This document shows, piece after piece, positions 7,780-15,821 of a DNA stretch of 41,468 bases. The translations under genes were made by a program, and so were the position numbers. Position 1 is the stretch's first letter. Each line of letters opens with the position of its first letter. The notes beneath the pieces were generated by a model, which did no database searches, was not told the origin of the DNA, and saw nothing but the letters and a program-made list of their open reading frames with translations. The stretch is from an uncultured Oscillospiraceae bacterium (GTDB lineage: Bacteria > Bacillota > Clostridia > Oscillospirales > Ruminococcaceae): the NCBI GenBank assembly GCA_910579175.1, contig CAJTTB010000012.1, positions 33,010-74,477 of the forward strand, read 5' to 3'.

Positions 7780-8179
7780 TTTCAAATCTCCCTTATATGA
7801 TACAAATTTTACTCGGACAAAATAATTGGTACATTGATTACAAATCATGTTGTGATATCCATTAAAATAGGAAGTATTTCTTGTGAAAAAAACATTGTTT
7901 TTTTACGCTGTAATTTTTGTAACCTACGAATTCCACAGATACGCACAATTTTTGATTTATTTTTCATCATAAGTCAACCAGTTTTATAGATGGTTCGCAA
8001 AATCACAAAACTATACTTTATTTTCACTTTTTTTATTACAATGACTACCCAATCAAAATAAACAATTCTTTATTTTAATTTTGATTTATTATAACACACT
8101 CTTTTTGTGAAATAAACAACAGTTTTGTAAACATTTTTCTTGTTTTATCATGAAATTACTTTTATTGTCTTTCTCTGTA

Positions 8180-8208
8180 TTACAAATCATAAAATTTTAT
8201 GTTATACT
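8180..8208 (+). promoter_or_regulatory. Probable promoter of the lipoprotein gene
   Basis: TATACT (8203-8208) is preceded, with a 17-bp spacer, by a weak -35 TTACAA (8180-8185). The gap 7780-8179 between divergent genes otherwise shows only AT-rich DNA without a supportable gene. Confidence 0.5.
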
Positions 8209-8242
8209 ATCTCCAGAAGAAATATTTGATAAGGAGATTATT

Positions 8243-8770
8243 ATGAAACGAATCAAAGTAAAAAAAATAATAACAATTGGTTTAGTGGGTTTTATCACTG
8301 TATTTTTATCTGCGTGCAACACGCAAAAAACGCCATCTGGTGATTTTGTTTCAGACAGTGTCAGCGATACTGTTTCATTGGGAGAAGCTCTCACCGAAGA
8401 AGAATATTTACAAACGCTTGATGAGCTTGCAAAACAAATCTCTACCATTACAACCGAAAAAGGAAAAGAGCTTGAAAAGATTGATGAAACAGATGAACAG
8501 GCATTAAAAACAATGACCAAAGATTTGATAAACTCCGTTTCTTCCTACTACAAAGACTTGACATCACTCAATCCACCAGAAGAATACCAAGTCGTACAAC
8601 AAAAAATTCGTTCTGGTGCACAGGCATATCTTCAAGCGCTTGATGTCAGTTTACAATTAATGGAAGATCCAGATAATCAAGAACTACAACAAAAGGGGCA
8701 ACAATTAAGCGAATCAGCCCAAATATTGGTAAAAGCACTCAAGAGTTTAGGAATCACCTATTTTCAATAA
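8243..8770 (+). CDS. Unknown lipoprotein
   Basis: The 175-residue protein begins MKRIKVKKII, a charged n-region, then a hydrophobic stretch and the lipobox LSAC with Cys25, so it should be lipidated and anchored to the outer face of the cytoplasmic membrane. The mature part is acidic and mostly helical (EEYLQTLDELAKQISTI, LINSVSSYYKDL). A segment YKDLTSLNPPEEYQVVQQKI resembles the helix-LxPPxxY-helix layout seen in many small Firmicute lipoproteins. AAGGAG lies 6 nt before the ATG at 8243; a longer in-frame start at 8150 has no such site. Function unknown. It appears to be transcribed alone. Confidence 0.8.
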   Translation: MKRIKVKKIITIGLVGFITVFLSACNTQKTPSGDFVSDSVSDTVSLGEALTEEEYLQTLDELAKQISTITTEKGKELEKIDETDEQALKTMTKDLINSVSSYYKDLTSLNPPEEYQVVQQKIRSGAQAYLQALDVSLQLMEDPDNQELQQKGQQLSESAQILVKALKSLGITYFQ

Positions 8771-8963
8771 TATCATCGATAGGATGTATGAAGTATGTTC
8801 AAATAATAGGTGTACTACAAACGAATGATATAACATTCAACCGAAATCATCCTATCAACATCTCAAATCAAAATACCTTACGATTTGTCACATCACAACT
8901 GCATTTTTCACCGTTTAAAAAAATGATTCTTTTGCGTTTGAGTTATCTACATCATTACGACAA

Positions 8964-8981
8964 ATATTCCAATTGGAATAT
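8964..8981. promoter_or_regulatory. Perfect 18-bp palindrome in a gene-free gap
   Basis: ATATTCCAATTGGAATAT is self-complementary over 18 bp, with TATAAT at 8987-8992 just to its right. It lies in the 343-bp gap 8771-9113, which contains no gene I can support. Probably a binding site for a dimeric regulator; identity unknown. Confidence 0.35.
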
Positions 8982-9032
8982 GATACTATAATTTCGTAAA
9001 AAAACGATATATTTTCTTATGATTTTCTTATA

Positions 9033-9065
9033 ACAGTTGACAGTAACTGTAATTTTGTTTATTAT
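9033..9065 (+). promoter_or_regulatory. Promoter of the DUF2752-DUF4234 operon with overlapping inverted repeat
   Basis: TTGACA (9037-9042), 17-bp spacer, TATTAT (9060-9065). The -35 lies inside ACAGTT-gacagt-AACTGT (9033-9050), a 6-6-6 inverted repeat that could be an operator. Confidence 0.7.
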
Positions 9066-9113
9066 AAATAATAAAGAATATCGTTTTAGATTATGATATG
9101 AATAGGTGTATTC

Positions 9114-9524
9114 ATGAAAAAAATTTTCAAAGCATTTGGCGCTATTTTTTTGATTGGATTGGCTGTTATCTTCTTAGATATAGGCTGTTTTTTCCGATAC
9201 ACAATCGGTGTTCCCTGTCTGGGGTGTGGCACCACTCGAGCATGTGTGCAATTTTTACAAGGGCATTTAGTAGATGCTTTTTATTGGCACCCACTATTTT
9301 GGTTCACCGTTCCATTATTGGCGCTTTTGATTGTCAAACAACAGCAAGTTTTTCGCTCAAAAGCGAAAAATCGTGTATTTTGGATTACCATATTTGCGAT
9401 GTACCTTTCAGTTTATATTGTGCGAATGGTAATGCTTTTTCCAGATACCCCTCCGATGGACTATAATCAAAAAGCGATATTATGGCAAATTTACGATTTC
9501 ATTCGCAGTCACACTACAGCATAA
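9114..9524 (+). CDS. DUF2752 family membrane protein
   Basis: The 136-residue protein has three membrane helices (about 10-27, 60-80, 92-112). It carries the DUF2752 signature CLGCGTTRA (Cys35, Cys38, Arg42) just after the first helix, then a WHP motif (DAFYWHPLFWF). The family is widespread in Firmicutes and of unknown function; the Cys pair suggests metal or redox chemistry, which is inference. It is transcribed from the promoter at 9037-9065, with a DUF4234 gene 16 nt downstream. Confidence 0.85.
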   Translation: MKKIFKAFGAIFLIGLAVIFLDIGCFFRYTIGVPCLGCGTTRACVQFLQGHLVDAFYWHPLFWFTVPLLALLIVKQQQVFRSKAKNRVFWITIFAMYLSVYIVRMVMLFPDTPPMDYNQKAILWQIYDFIRSHTTA

Positions 9525-9540
9525 AAAGGAGGTCATTTCT

Positions 9541-9933
9541 TTGATTCAAAGAAGAGAGTTTTGGGTAATATTATTGCTAACTATCGTAACTTGTGGTATC
9601 TATTATTATATTTATTTATATCAAGTTACCAAAGATTTGAATACCATGGCTGGAAATGATGATAAATTTACTGACCCTGCTATGGTAGTTGTACTTAGTA
9701 TTGTTACTTGTGGCATTTACTCTTGGTGGTGGTACTATCAAATGGGTAACCGTATGCAAAATATGGGTATGGCAAACAATGTACGTGTAGAGGAAAACGG
9801 TACTACTTACTTATTGTGGTTATTATTAGGTTCATTCGTCTGTGGTATTGGTCCTTTAATTGGTTTGTATTTATTTATCAAAAACTTTAATAACTTGGCA
9901 TTTGCCTACAATTCCAGCCTCACTCAAATGTAA
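9541..9933 (+). CDS. DUF4234 family membrane protein
   Basis: The 130-residue protein has an internally repeated layout. Each half has a hydrophobic segment with an ILLLTIVTCGIYYYIYLY or VVLSIVTCGIYSWWWYY motif (the TCGIY repeat of DUF4234), followed by an amphipathic stretch and a third helix. Translation starts at TTG 9541, supported by an excellent AAAGGAGGT 7 nt upstream. It shares the transcript of the DUF2752 gene, and a strong terminator follows. Function unknown; the pairing suggests the two proteins act together in the membrane. Confidence 0.85.
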   Translation: MIQRREFWVILLLTIVTCGIYYYIYLYQVTKDLNTMAGNDDKFTDPAMVVVLSIVTCGIYSWWWYYQMGNRMQNMGMANNVRVEENGTTYLLWLLLGSFVCGIGPLIGLYLFIKNFNNLAFAYNSSLTQM

Positions 9934-9952
9934 AGCATAACGAAACGATATC

Positions 9953-9990
9953 AAACCGCTATAAAGAGATAACTTTATAGCGGTTTTTTC
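9953..9990 (+). terminator. Rho-independent terminator after DUF4234
   Basis: AAACCGCTATAAAG pairs perfectly with CTTTATAGCGGTTT around a 6-nt loop, followed by TTTT. Confidence 0.9.
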
Positions 9991-10022
9991 ATGTTTGTTC
10001 TCGCTTTTTCTCAGACACCCCA

Positions 10023-10051
10023 TTGAAATACCCCATTGGTCATGATACAAT
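10023..10051 (+). promoter_or_regulatory. Promoter of the TrkH-MATE operon
   Basis: TTGAAA (10023-10028), 17-bp spacer, TACAAT (10046-10051) with TGA before the -10. Two direct copies of CCCCATTG (10018-10025 and 10031-10038) overlap the -35 and spacer with a 13-bp period and could bind a regulator. Confidence 0.7.
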
Positions 10052-10111
10052 AGAACTAGAAAAACAACCTTTGTTTTGATTTACTTTTCCATGAGAAAGG
10101 ACCTTTTTAAA

Positions 10112-11503
10112 ATGCAAATTCGGTTAAAATCTCATCATTCTCACAAGCAAGCAAATACAATTTTAAAAAATCCCACCCGTGTGATTGTAACCAGCTTCGC
10201 GCTGATCATTGCTTTGGGCACATTTTTGTTGATGATGCCCTTTTCTTCTAGAACAGGGGAATTTACCAAGTTTATGGATGCCTTTTTTACAGCTACCTCC
10301 GCCACTTGTGTAACCGGTTTGATTGTGGTAGATACCTATCAACATTTCTCTACACTTGGACAAATCATCGTCTTATGTTTAATTCAACTGGGTGGTTTGG
10401 GTCTCGTTACCATCACTACTTTTTTTCATGTCGCACTTCGGAAAAAAATAGGACTCAAAACCAGACAACTCGCACAGGAATCCATCAATTCTGGCACACC
10501 CGAAAATACTGCCGAATTGCTCTTAATGTTGATTAAACTCACTTTGGGAATAGAACTCGTTGGTGCAGTGATATTGTCCAGCGTATTGATTCCACAATTT
10601 GGACTTGATGGCATTTTTATTTCTATTTTTTTATCTGTTTCTTCTTATTGTAATGCCGGTTTTGATATCTTGGGTAGATTGGAAAACTTTAGCAGCCTAG
10701 TACATTATTTTGATAATCCCATTGTTTTAGTTACCATTGTTTTATTGATTACCGCTGGTGGTTTGGGATTTATTGTTTGGTTTGACCTTTATCAGTATCG
10801 AAAAACCAAACATCTTAACTTTCACACCAAAATTGTATTGGTTGCCACACTGTTGCTAAATGTTGTAGGAACATTGTTTATCTTGATATCCGAGTGGTCT
10901 AATCCCAACACAATCGGTCAGATGAACACAGGTGAAAAAATACTCAACAGCCTATTTCTATCGGTAAGCTGTCGTACTGCTGGATTTAATACATTCGATT
11001 TGGGCAGCATGTACGGAACCACAAAACTTGCCTGTATCATCTGGATGTTTATTGGTGCTGCTCCTGGCTCAACCGGAGGAGGCGTTAAAATCACAACCTT
11101 TACTGTATTAATTATGACAGTGGTTTGTGTTTTAAGAGGCAAGGGAGAGACATTGATATTGGGACGAAAGGTAGATAAAAATGTCATTTATAAGTCATTG
11201 ACGATTATTTTTATTGGAATGGTTGCGGTATTTGCCGCTACGGTATTCATTGGATTTACCATTCATTCAGAAGGTACACAGGTCCAAGATATCAATGCTT
11301 TATTTGAATCGGTATCAGCTTTTTCCACTGCTGGACTTTCAGCAGGTGTTACCGCAGTTGCCAATCTCCCTTCTAGAATCATTCTAACCGCAACGATGTT
11401 TCTAGGAAGGGTGGGACCGGTATCACTAGCACTTTCACTTGCTGCTCGAACACAGTCCAACAAGCATCATATCTATCCAGATGCGAAAATCATTGTGGGA
11501 TAA
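10112..11503 (+). CDS. trkH: TrkH/KtrB-type potassium uptake channel subunit
   Basis: Membrane subunit that moves K+ through four pseudo-repeated M1-P-M2 units. The 463-residue length is typical of KtrB. P-loop segments are visible: TATSATCVTGL (repeat 1), SVSSYCNAGFD (repeat 2), SCRTAGFNTFD (repeat 3) and SAFSTAGLSAGVT (repeat 4), each with the Gly of the selectivity filter. AAAGGA is 10 nt before the ATG at 10112 (MQIRLKSHHS); the longer frame from 10076 lacks a ribosome site. The cytoplasmic RCK partner (KtrA/TrkA) is not in this window and must be encoded elsewhere. A MATE gene follows by 21 nt. Confidence 0.93.
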   Translation: MQIRLKSHHSHKQANTILKNPTRVIVTSFALIIALGTFLLMMPFSSRTGEFTKFMDAFFTATSATCVTGLIVVDTYQHFSTLGQIIVLCLIQLGGLGLVTITTFFHVALRKKIGLKTRQLAQESINSGTPENTAELLLMLIKLTLGIELVGAVILSSVLIPQFGLDGIFISIFLSVSSYCNAGFDILGRLENFSSLVHYFDNPIVLVTIVLLITAGGLGFIVWFDLYQYRKTKHLNFHTKIVLVATLLLNVVGTLFILISEWSNPNTIGQMNTGEKILNSLFLSVSCRTAGFNTFDLGSMYGTTKLACIIWMFIGAAPGSTGGGVKITTFTVLIMTVVCVLRGKGETLILGRKVDKNVIYKSLTIIFIGMVAVFAATVFIGFTIHSEGTQVQDINALFESVSAFSTAGLSAGVTAVANLPSRIILTATMFLGRVGPVSLALSLAARTQSNKHHIYPDAKIIVG

Positions 11504-11524
11504 TTTCAGAAAAGAGGAAATCAA

Positions 11525-12892
11525 ATGATCACAAAAGACCGCAGTTTTTATAAAACTTTTTTCTCCTTAACTGCCATGATGGCACTGCAAAATGTCGTGG
11601 TATGTAGTGTTAATTTGGCGGATAATATCATGTTGGGTGCCTATCATGAAACTTCTCTTTCTGGCGTCGCCTTGGCAAATCAAATACAATTTATTTTACA
11701 AATGCTAACCATGGGAATCGGAGAAGGAATCATGGTACTCGGTTCTCAATACTGGGGAAAACGTGATGCGCAGACCATCTGCAAAATCGTTGCAATTGGT
11801 TTGCATCTCGGTCTGTTGGTAAGTGTTTTTATGTGGGCAATTGTCTTTTTCTTTCCCAAACAATGTTTGGGATTGTTTACCAACGACACAATGGTCATTG
11901 CAGAGGGTGTCCAGTATTTAAAAATAATTTGTTTTTCTTATCCATTTTTTACGATGACCAATATTATGCTCTGTGCTATGCGTGGAGTAGAAACAGTTAG
12001 AATCGGTTTTTTTGTTTCCTGCTCCACACTGTTTATTAACGTCTGTTTAAATTATGTTCTAATATATGGAAACTTGGGATTTCCCCGTCTGGGAACCAGC
12101 GGAGCAGCAATCGCCACACTAACTTCTCGTATTGTAGAATTTATCATCATGGTCATCTATTTAAAGATATTTGATAAAAAAATCTCCTTTCAAATTTCCT
12201 ATTTATTTCAATATCATAAACAATTGTTTTTGGATTATATTCGTGTTGGCATTCCTGTAATTTTATCCAATACCATTTGGGGCATTGCTATGGCAGTACA
12301 AGCCGCCATTCTAGGTCATCTGGGCAGCAATGCCATCGCCGCAAATTCTGTCGCCGCCACTGTTTTTCAAATTCTTACAGTTGTCACTTACGGTTCTGCC
12401 AGCGCTTCTAGCGTTATCACTGGTAAAACCATTGGAGAAGGTAGAATTGAAATCATCAAAGAATATACCAATACTTTCCAGATATTATTTTTGATCATCG
12501 GTGTCTTTACTGGGTTGGGATTATTTTTAATAAAAGACTTTATTTTGGGATTTTATGACATTTCCGTGGAATCCAAAATGCTCGCCTCCCAATTTATTAC
12601 AATCTTGTCTATCACTGTTGTTGGTACCTGTTATCAATGTCCATGCTTAACCGGAATTGTACGCGGTGGAGGAGACACCAAATTCGTCCTCTACAACGAT
12701 TCTATCTTTATGTGGGGAATTGTACTTCCCATCTCTGCTTTAGCTGCCTTTGTATTCAACTGGTCCTCTGTTGTGGTCTTTATCTGCTTAAAAAGCGATC
12801 AAATATTAAAGTGTTTTGTTGCCATTGTAAAGGTCAATCGCTTTACTTGGATTAAACAACTGACAAGAAAGGAGGGTTTCAATATCAAATAG
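11525..12892 (+). CDS. MATE family efflux transporter
   Basis: The 455-residue protein has twelve membrane helices in two halves of six, as in the MATE exporters that expel cationic drugs or metabolites in exchange for Na+ or H+. Family segments seen: NLADNIMLGAYHETSLSGVA in helix 1-2, LGTSGAAIATLTSRIVEF at the end of the first half, and LTGIVRGGGDTKFVLYND before helix 11. AGAGGA precedes the ATG. It is 21 nt downstream of the trkH gene on the same transcript. The substrate is not predictable. Confidence 0.9.
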   Translation: MITKDRSFYKTFFSLTAMMALQNVVVCSVNLADNIMLGAYHETSLSGVALANQIQFILQMLTMGIGEGIMVLGSQYWGKRDAQTICKIVAIGLHLGLLVSVFMWAIVFFFPKQCLGLFTNDTMVIAEGVQYLKIICFSYPFFTMTNIMLCAMRGVETVRIGFFVSCSTLFINVCLNYVLIYGNLGFPRLGTSGAAIATLTSRIVEFIIMVIYLKIFDKKISFQISYLFQYHKQLFLDYIRVGIPVILSNTIWGIAMAVQAAILGHLGSNAIAANSVAATVFQILTVVTYGSASASSVITGKTIGEGRIEIIKEYTNTFQILFLIIGVFTGLGLFLIKDFILGFYDISVESKMLASQFITILSITVVGTCYQCPCLTGIVRGGGDTKFVLYNDSIFMWGIVLPISALAAFVFNWSSVVVFICLKSDQILKCFVAIVKVNRFTWIKQLTRKEGFNIK

Positions 12893-12894
12893 CA

Positions 12895-12910
12895 GTTATC
12901 ATATGATAAC
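12895..12910. repeat. Perfect 16-bp palindrome downstream of the MATE gene
   Basis: GTTATCATATGATAAC is perfectly self-complementary and begins 3 nt after the MATE stop codon. There is no U-run, so it is not a standard terminator; a protein site or an mRNA end structure is possible. Confidence 0.4.
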
Positions 12911-13095
12911 CCATCAAGAACATTTTTTCAAAATGGGATCATACTGCTGTCAATCTTATCAATAAAGCACTATCAAAAGAAATCGTATTGCAATCAAATA
13001 TAGAGTCGATTTTTAAAGAACCAAATGGATATACCTGTGAATATCATATGATACTTGATAATATCAGTCGATATTTGTCAAGCGATAGTGAATAA
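12910..13095 (+). pseudogene. Possible remnant of an unidentified gene
   Basis: A 61-codon open stretch with no early start codon reads KWDHTAVNLINKALS, then IFKEPNGYTCEYHMI and a charged C-terminal end before TAA at 13093. It looks protein-like, but the only in-frame ATG (about 13050) leaves 15 codons and has no ribosome site. It may be the 3' part of a gene whose 5' end was lost. I recognise no family, and the 290-bp gap holds nothing else. Confidence 0.25.
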
Positions 13096-13190
13096 AACAG
13101 GTATCTCTATCATTGAGGTTCAAGTAGCTTATTCAGACAAAACGAAATTATTTATTACATGATATTGTTTACTAAATCGAGGTGCTTTTT

Positions 13191-13481
13191 ATGAAACAAA
13201 CTTGCCCTAGTTGTGGAAAACCCATTCCACCCAAAGCCGATAAATGTCCAGAATGTGGCGCATTGCTCAAACGTTCAAAAAATAATCCCAGCGGCGGAGA
13301 ATTTAACATTCTTTATTATGCTATTTCTTTTATACTTCCCCCTGTCGGACTGGTGATTGGAATTATCAATTTATTTCATCAGGATATTTATCAAAAATAC
13401 ACTGGACAATTGCTGATTGTATTTTCTTTCTTATCTGTTGTAATCATCTTTATTTTAGTCTGTCTTACATTCTCGTTTTAG
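13191..13481 (+). CDS. Zinc-ribbon membrane protein
   Basis: The 96-residue protein starts MKQTCPSCGKPIPPKADKC, a CxxC-x12-CxxC zinc ribbon of the zinc_ribbon_2 kind (Cys5, Cys8, Cys21, Cys24). A short basic linker and two hydrophobic helices (about 42-61 and 72-95) follow, so the ribbon should face the cytoplasm. GAGGTG lies before the ATG at 13191; the GTG at 13182 overlaps that site and is less likely. Function unknown. A bidirectional terminator follows. Confidence 0.75.
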   Translation: MKQTCPSCGKPIPPKADKCPECGALLKRSKNNPSGGEFNILYYAISFILPPVGLVIGIINLFHQDIYQKYTGQLLIVFSFLSVVIIFILVCLTFSF

Positions 13482-13514
13482 CGTGATTTACTTTGGTTTT
13501 TATGAATATTTCAG

Positions 13515-13555
13515 TAAAAAAGCTGTTGCAGTTATAAAACTGCAACAGCTTTTTA
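13515..13555. terminator. Bidirectional terminator between the zinc-ribbon gene and hemL
   Basis: AGCTGTTGCAGT and ACTGCAACAGCT form a perfect 12-bp stem with a 6-nt loop, A-run on the left and T-run on the right. It therefore terminates both the rightward zinc-ribbon gene and the leftward hem operon. The hemL TAA (13553-13555) lies inside the T-run. Confidence 0.9.
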
Positions 13556-14824
13556 TGATTTAAAATATTGTTCTGCTAGATTTAAAACACAATCGACATC
13601 TGCCTGTGTATGCGCATTGGATAAAAAGATGGCTTCAAATTGAGAAGGAGCAAAATAACAACCATTTTCCAACATATAATTAAAATATTTAGCAAAGGCT
13701 GCTGTATCCGATTGTTTTGCGGTAGTCCCATCTGTCACCAATGTATCTGTAAAAAATAGACAAGATAATGAGCCAATTCCCGTTACCTGCCCCCCTTTTA
13801 CCACTGTCTGAAGCCCTTTTCGCAGCCTATCTCCCAATTGGTTCATATGCTGATAAATCTCTGGTGTCTCCTTTAAAATCTTTAACTGACAAATACCAGC
13901 TGCCATTGCCACAGGGTTTCCACTGAGTGTTCCCGCCTGATATACCTTACCAACTGGAGCAATCATCTGCATAATCTCTCTACGTCCTCCATAAGCGCCA
14001 ACTGGCATACCAGCCCCTACAATCTTACCAAAGGTTGTCAAATCTGGAATTACTCGATAAAGCCCTTGTGCTCCAGTCAATCCCAAACGAAAACCTGTGA
14101 TTACTTCATCAAAAATAAGCAGAGAACCATGTTCGTCACACAATCTGCGCAGCCCTTGTAAAAATCCATCCACTGGAGTTACAACGCCCATATTTGCCGC
14201 AACTGGCTCTATAATCACTGCTGCAATCTGATTGTGATGTTGTTCAAATAAGCGCTGTACACTCTCTAAATTGTTATAGGTTGCAGTCAAAGTATCTTCT
14301 GCGCAGCCTTTTGGTACTCCTGCGCTATCGGGCACACCGCTAGTCATTACCCCAGAACCCGCTTTCACCAACATTGCATCAGAATGTCCATGATAACAGC
14401 CATCAAATTTTATAATCTTGTCGCGTCCGGTAAATCCTCTCGCGGCACGAACGGCACTCATTACCGCTTCTGTTCCTGAATTAACCATTCTCACCATATC
14501 AATGGAAGGAACCAAAGAGCAAATGAGTTCTGCCATCTCCACTTCAATGGCAGTCGCCGCACCAAAACTCAATCCATTCTGTGCAGTATTTATCACTGCA
14601 TCTAAAATTGGCTGATAATTATGCCCTAAAATCATAGGACCCCATGAACCGATAAAGTCAATATATTCATTTCCATCCACATCAAAAATACGACTGCCCT
14701 TTGCCTTCGCAATCATGCGCGGAATACCCCCAACAGCCCCAAAAGCACGCACAGGGCTATTGACACCTCCTGGAATCAGTTCTTTTGCACGTTTAAAAAT
14801 CCGTTCTGAACGTTCACTTAACAC
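13553..14824 (-). CDS. hemL: Glutamate-1-semialdehyde 2,1-aminomutase
   Basis: HemL is the PLP enzyme that converts glutamate-1-semialdehyde to 5-aminolevulinate in the C5 tetrapyrrole pathway. The 423-residue length is standard. Marks: IPGGVNSPVRAF at the N-terminus, VNSGTEAVMSAVR, FDEVITGFR (Asp for the PLP ring nitrogen), and the PLP lysine Lys267 in TTFGKIVGAG. The frame extends to a TTG at 14845, but AAAGGAG lies inside the extension, 8 nt before GTG 14824 (MLSERSERIF), which also matches the family's N-terminus. Last gene of the hem operon; the terminator overlaps its stop. Confidence 0.96.
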   Translation of the reverse strand: MLSERSERIFKRAKELIPGGVNSPVRAFGAVGGIPRMIAKAKGSRIFDVDGNEYIDFIGSWGPMILGHNYQPILDAVINTAQNGLSFGAATAIEVEMAELICSLVPSIDMVRMVNSGTEAVMSAVRAARGFTGRDKIIKFDGCYHGHSDAMLVKAGSGVMTSGVPDSAGVPKGCAEDTLTATYNNLESVQRLFEQHHNQIAAVIIEPVAANMGVVTPVDGFLQGLRRLCDEHGSLLIFDEVITGFRLGLTGAQGLYRVIPDLTTFGKIVGAGMPVGAYGGRREIMQMIAPVGKVYQAGTLSGNPVAMAAGICQLKILKETPEIYQHMNQLGDRLRKGLQTVVKGGQVTGIGSLSCLFFTDTLVTDGTTAKQSDTAAFAKYFNYMLENGCYFAPSQFEAIFLSNAHTQADVDCVLNLAEQYFKS

Positions 14825-14837
14825 AAAAAGCACTCCT

Positions 14838-15821
14838 TTATCCAATTCGTCCCTGTTCTATCCAACCTGCCAGTTCTTTGGCATAATAGGTGATCAATAT
14901 ATCAGCACCAGCACGAAAGACACTCGCTGCTGATTCACATACCACAGATGTTTCATCTATCCAACCCATTTTTGCACCTGCTTTTATCATAGAATACTCA
15001 CCACTCACACTATATGCTGCTGTGGGTACCAAAAAGCGTTCTGATAGTTCTCTTACCATATCCAAATAGGATAAAGCGGGCTTTACCATCAAAATATCTG
15101 CACCTTCTGCCAAATCCAATTCTGCTTCTTTGATGCCTTCTTTTCGATTGTGATAATCCATTTGATAACTTTTTCGGTCTCCAAATGCAGGAGCTGAACC
15201 TGCTGCATCACGAAAAGGTCCATAAAAAGCAGAGGCATATTTTACTGCATAAGACATAATAGGCGTCTGATATAGATGATGTTCGTCCAACAGTTCCCGA
15301 ATCGCCAAAATACGACCATCCATCATATCAGAAGGCGCCACCATATCCGCCCCTGCCCGAACATGAGAAAGTGCAGTTTTTGCCAAAAGGGGCAATGTCT
15401 TATCATTGTTTACACAACTGCCTTCTAACATTCCACAATGTCCATGGGAGGTGTATTCACACAAACAAACATCTGTGATACAGTACAGTTCTGGAAAGTG
15501 CTGTTTTATCTGTTTGAGTGCCGTTTGTACGATACCATTTTCATCCCATGCACCGCTTCCAATCTCATCCTTTTGACTGGGAATTCCAAATAACATGATA
15601 TTGCTAACACCTGTCTCTAAGACATTTTCTAATGCAAACAACAGCTTATCTGGACTATATCGATATTGTCCTGGCATAGAGGGAATTTCCTCTTGTAAGT
15701 TTTTCCCCTCTCTTACAAATACAGGATAGATCAGCGCAGACTTATCTATCCTAGTTTCTCGAACCATCTTTCTCAATACTGGCAACCCCCGCAAACGACG
15801 AGGTCTTTGCAGTAAATTCAT
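14838..15821 (-). CDS. hemB: Delta-aminolevulinic acid dehydratase (porphobilinogen synthase)
   Basis: HemB condenses two 5-aminolevulinate molecules to porphobilinogen. The 327-residue protein shows the zinc-binding cysteines Cys119, Cys121 and Cys129 in DVCLCEYTSHGHCG, so it is the zinc-dependent type, and both Schiff-base lysines, Lys194 (YAVKYASAFYGPFRDA) and Lys247 (LMVKPALSYLD). It begins with the family's RPRRLR stretch. Its ATG overlaps the stop of the cobA/hemD gene by ATGA (15818-15821), so translation is coupled. Confidence 0.97.
   Translation of the reverse strand: MNLLQRPRRLRGLPVLRKMVRETRIDKSALIYPVFVREGKNLQEEIPSMPGQYRYSPDKLLFALENVLETGVSNIMLFGIPSQKDEIGSGAWDENGIVQTALKQIKQHFPELYCITDVCLCEYTSHGHCGMLEGSCVNNDKTLPLLAKTALSHVRAGADMVAPSDMMDGRILAIRELLDEHHLYQTPIMSYAVKYASAFYGPFRDAAGSAPAFGDRKSYQMDYHNRKEGIKEAELDLAEGADILMVKPALSYLDMVRELSERFLVPTAAYSVSGEYSMIKAGAKMGWIDETSVVCESAASVFRAGADILITYYAKELAGWIEQGRIG

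Noticed and set aside
7849..8149. Riboswitch or attenuator upstream of the lipoprotein gene
   Set aside because: Only AT-rich sequence without a conserved fold that I can recognise.
8788..8991. Plus-strand 67-codon frame
   Set aside because: Asn/His/Ile-rich random-looking sequence, poor ribosome site, runs across an 18-bp palindrome; no sign of coding constraint.
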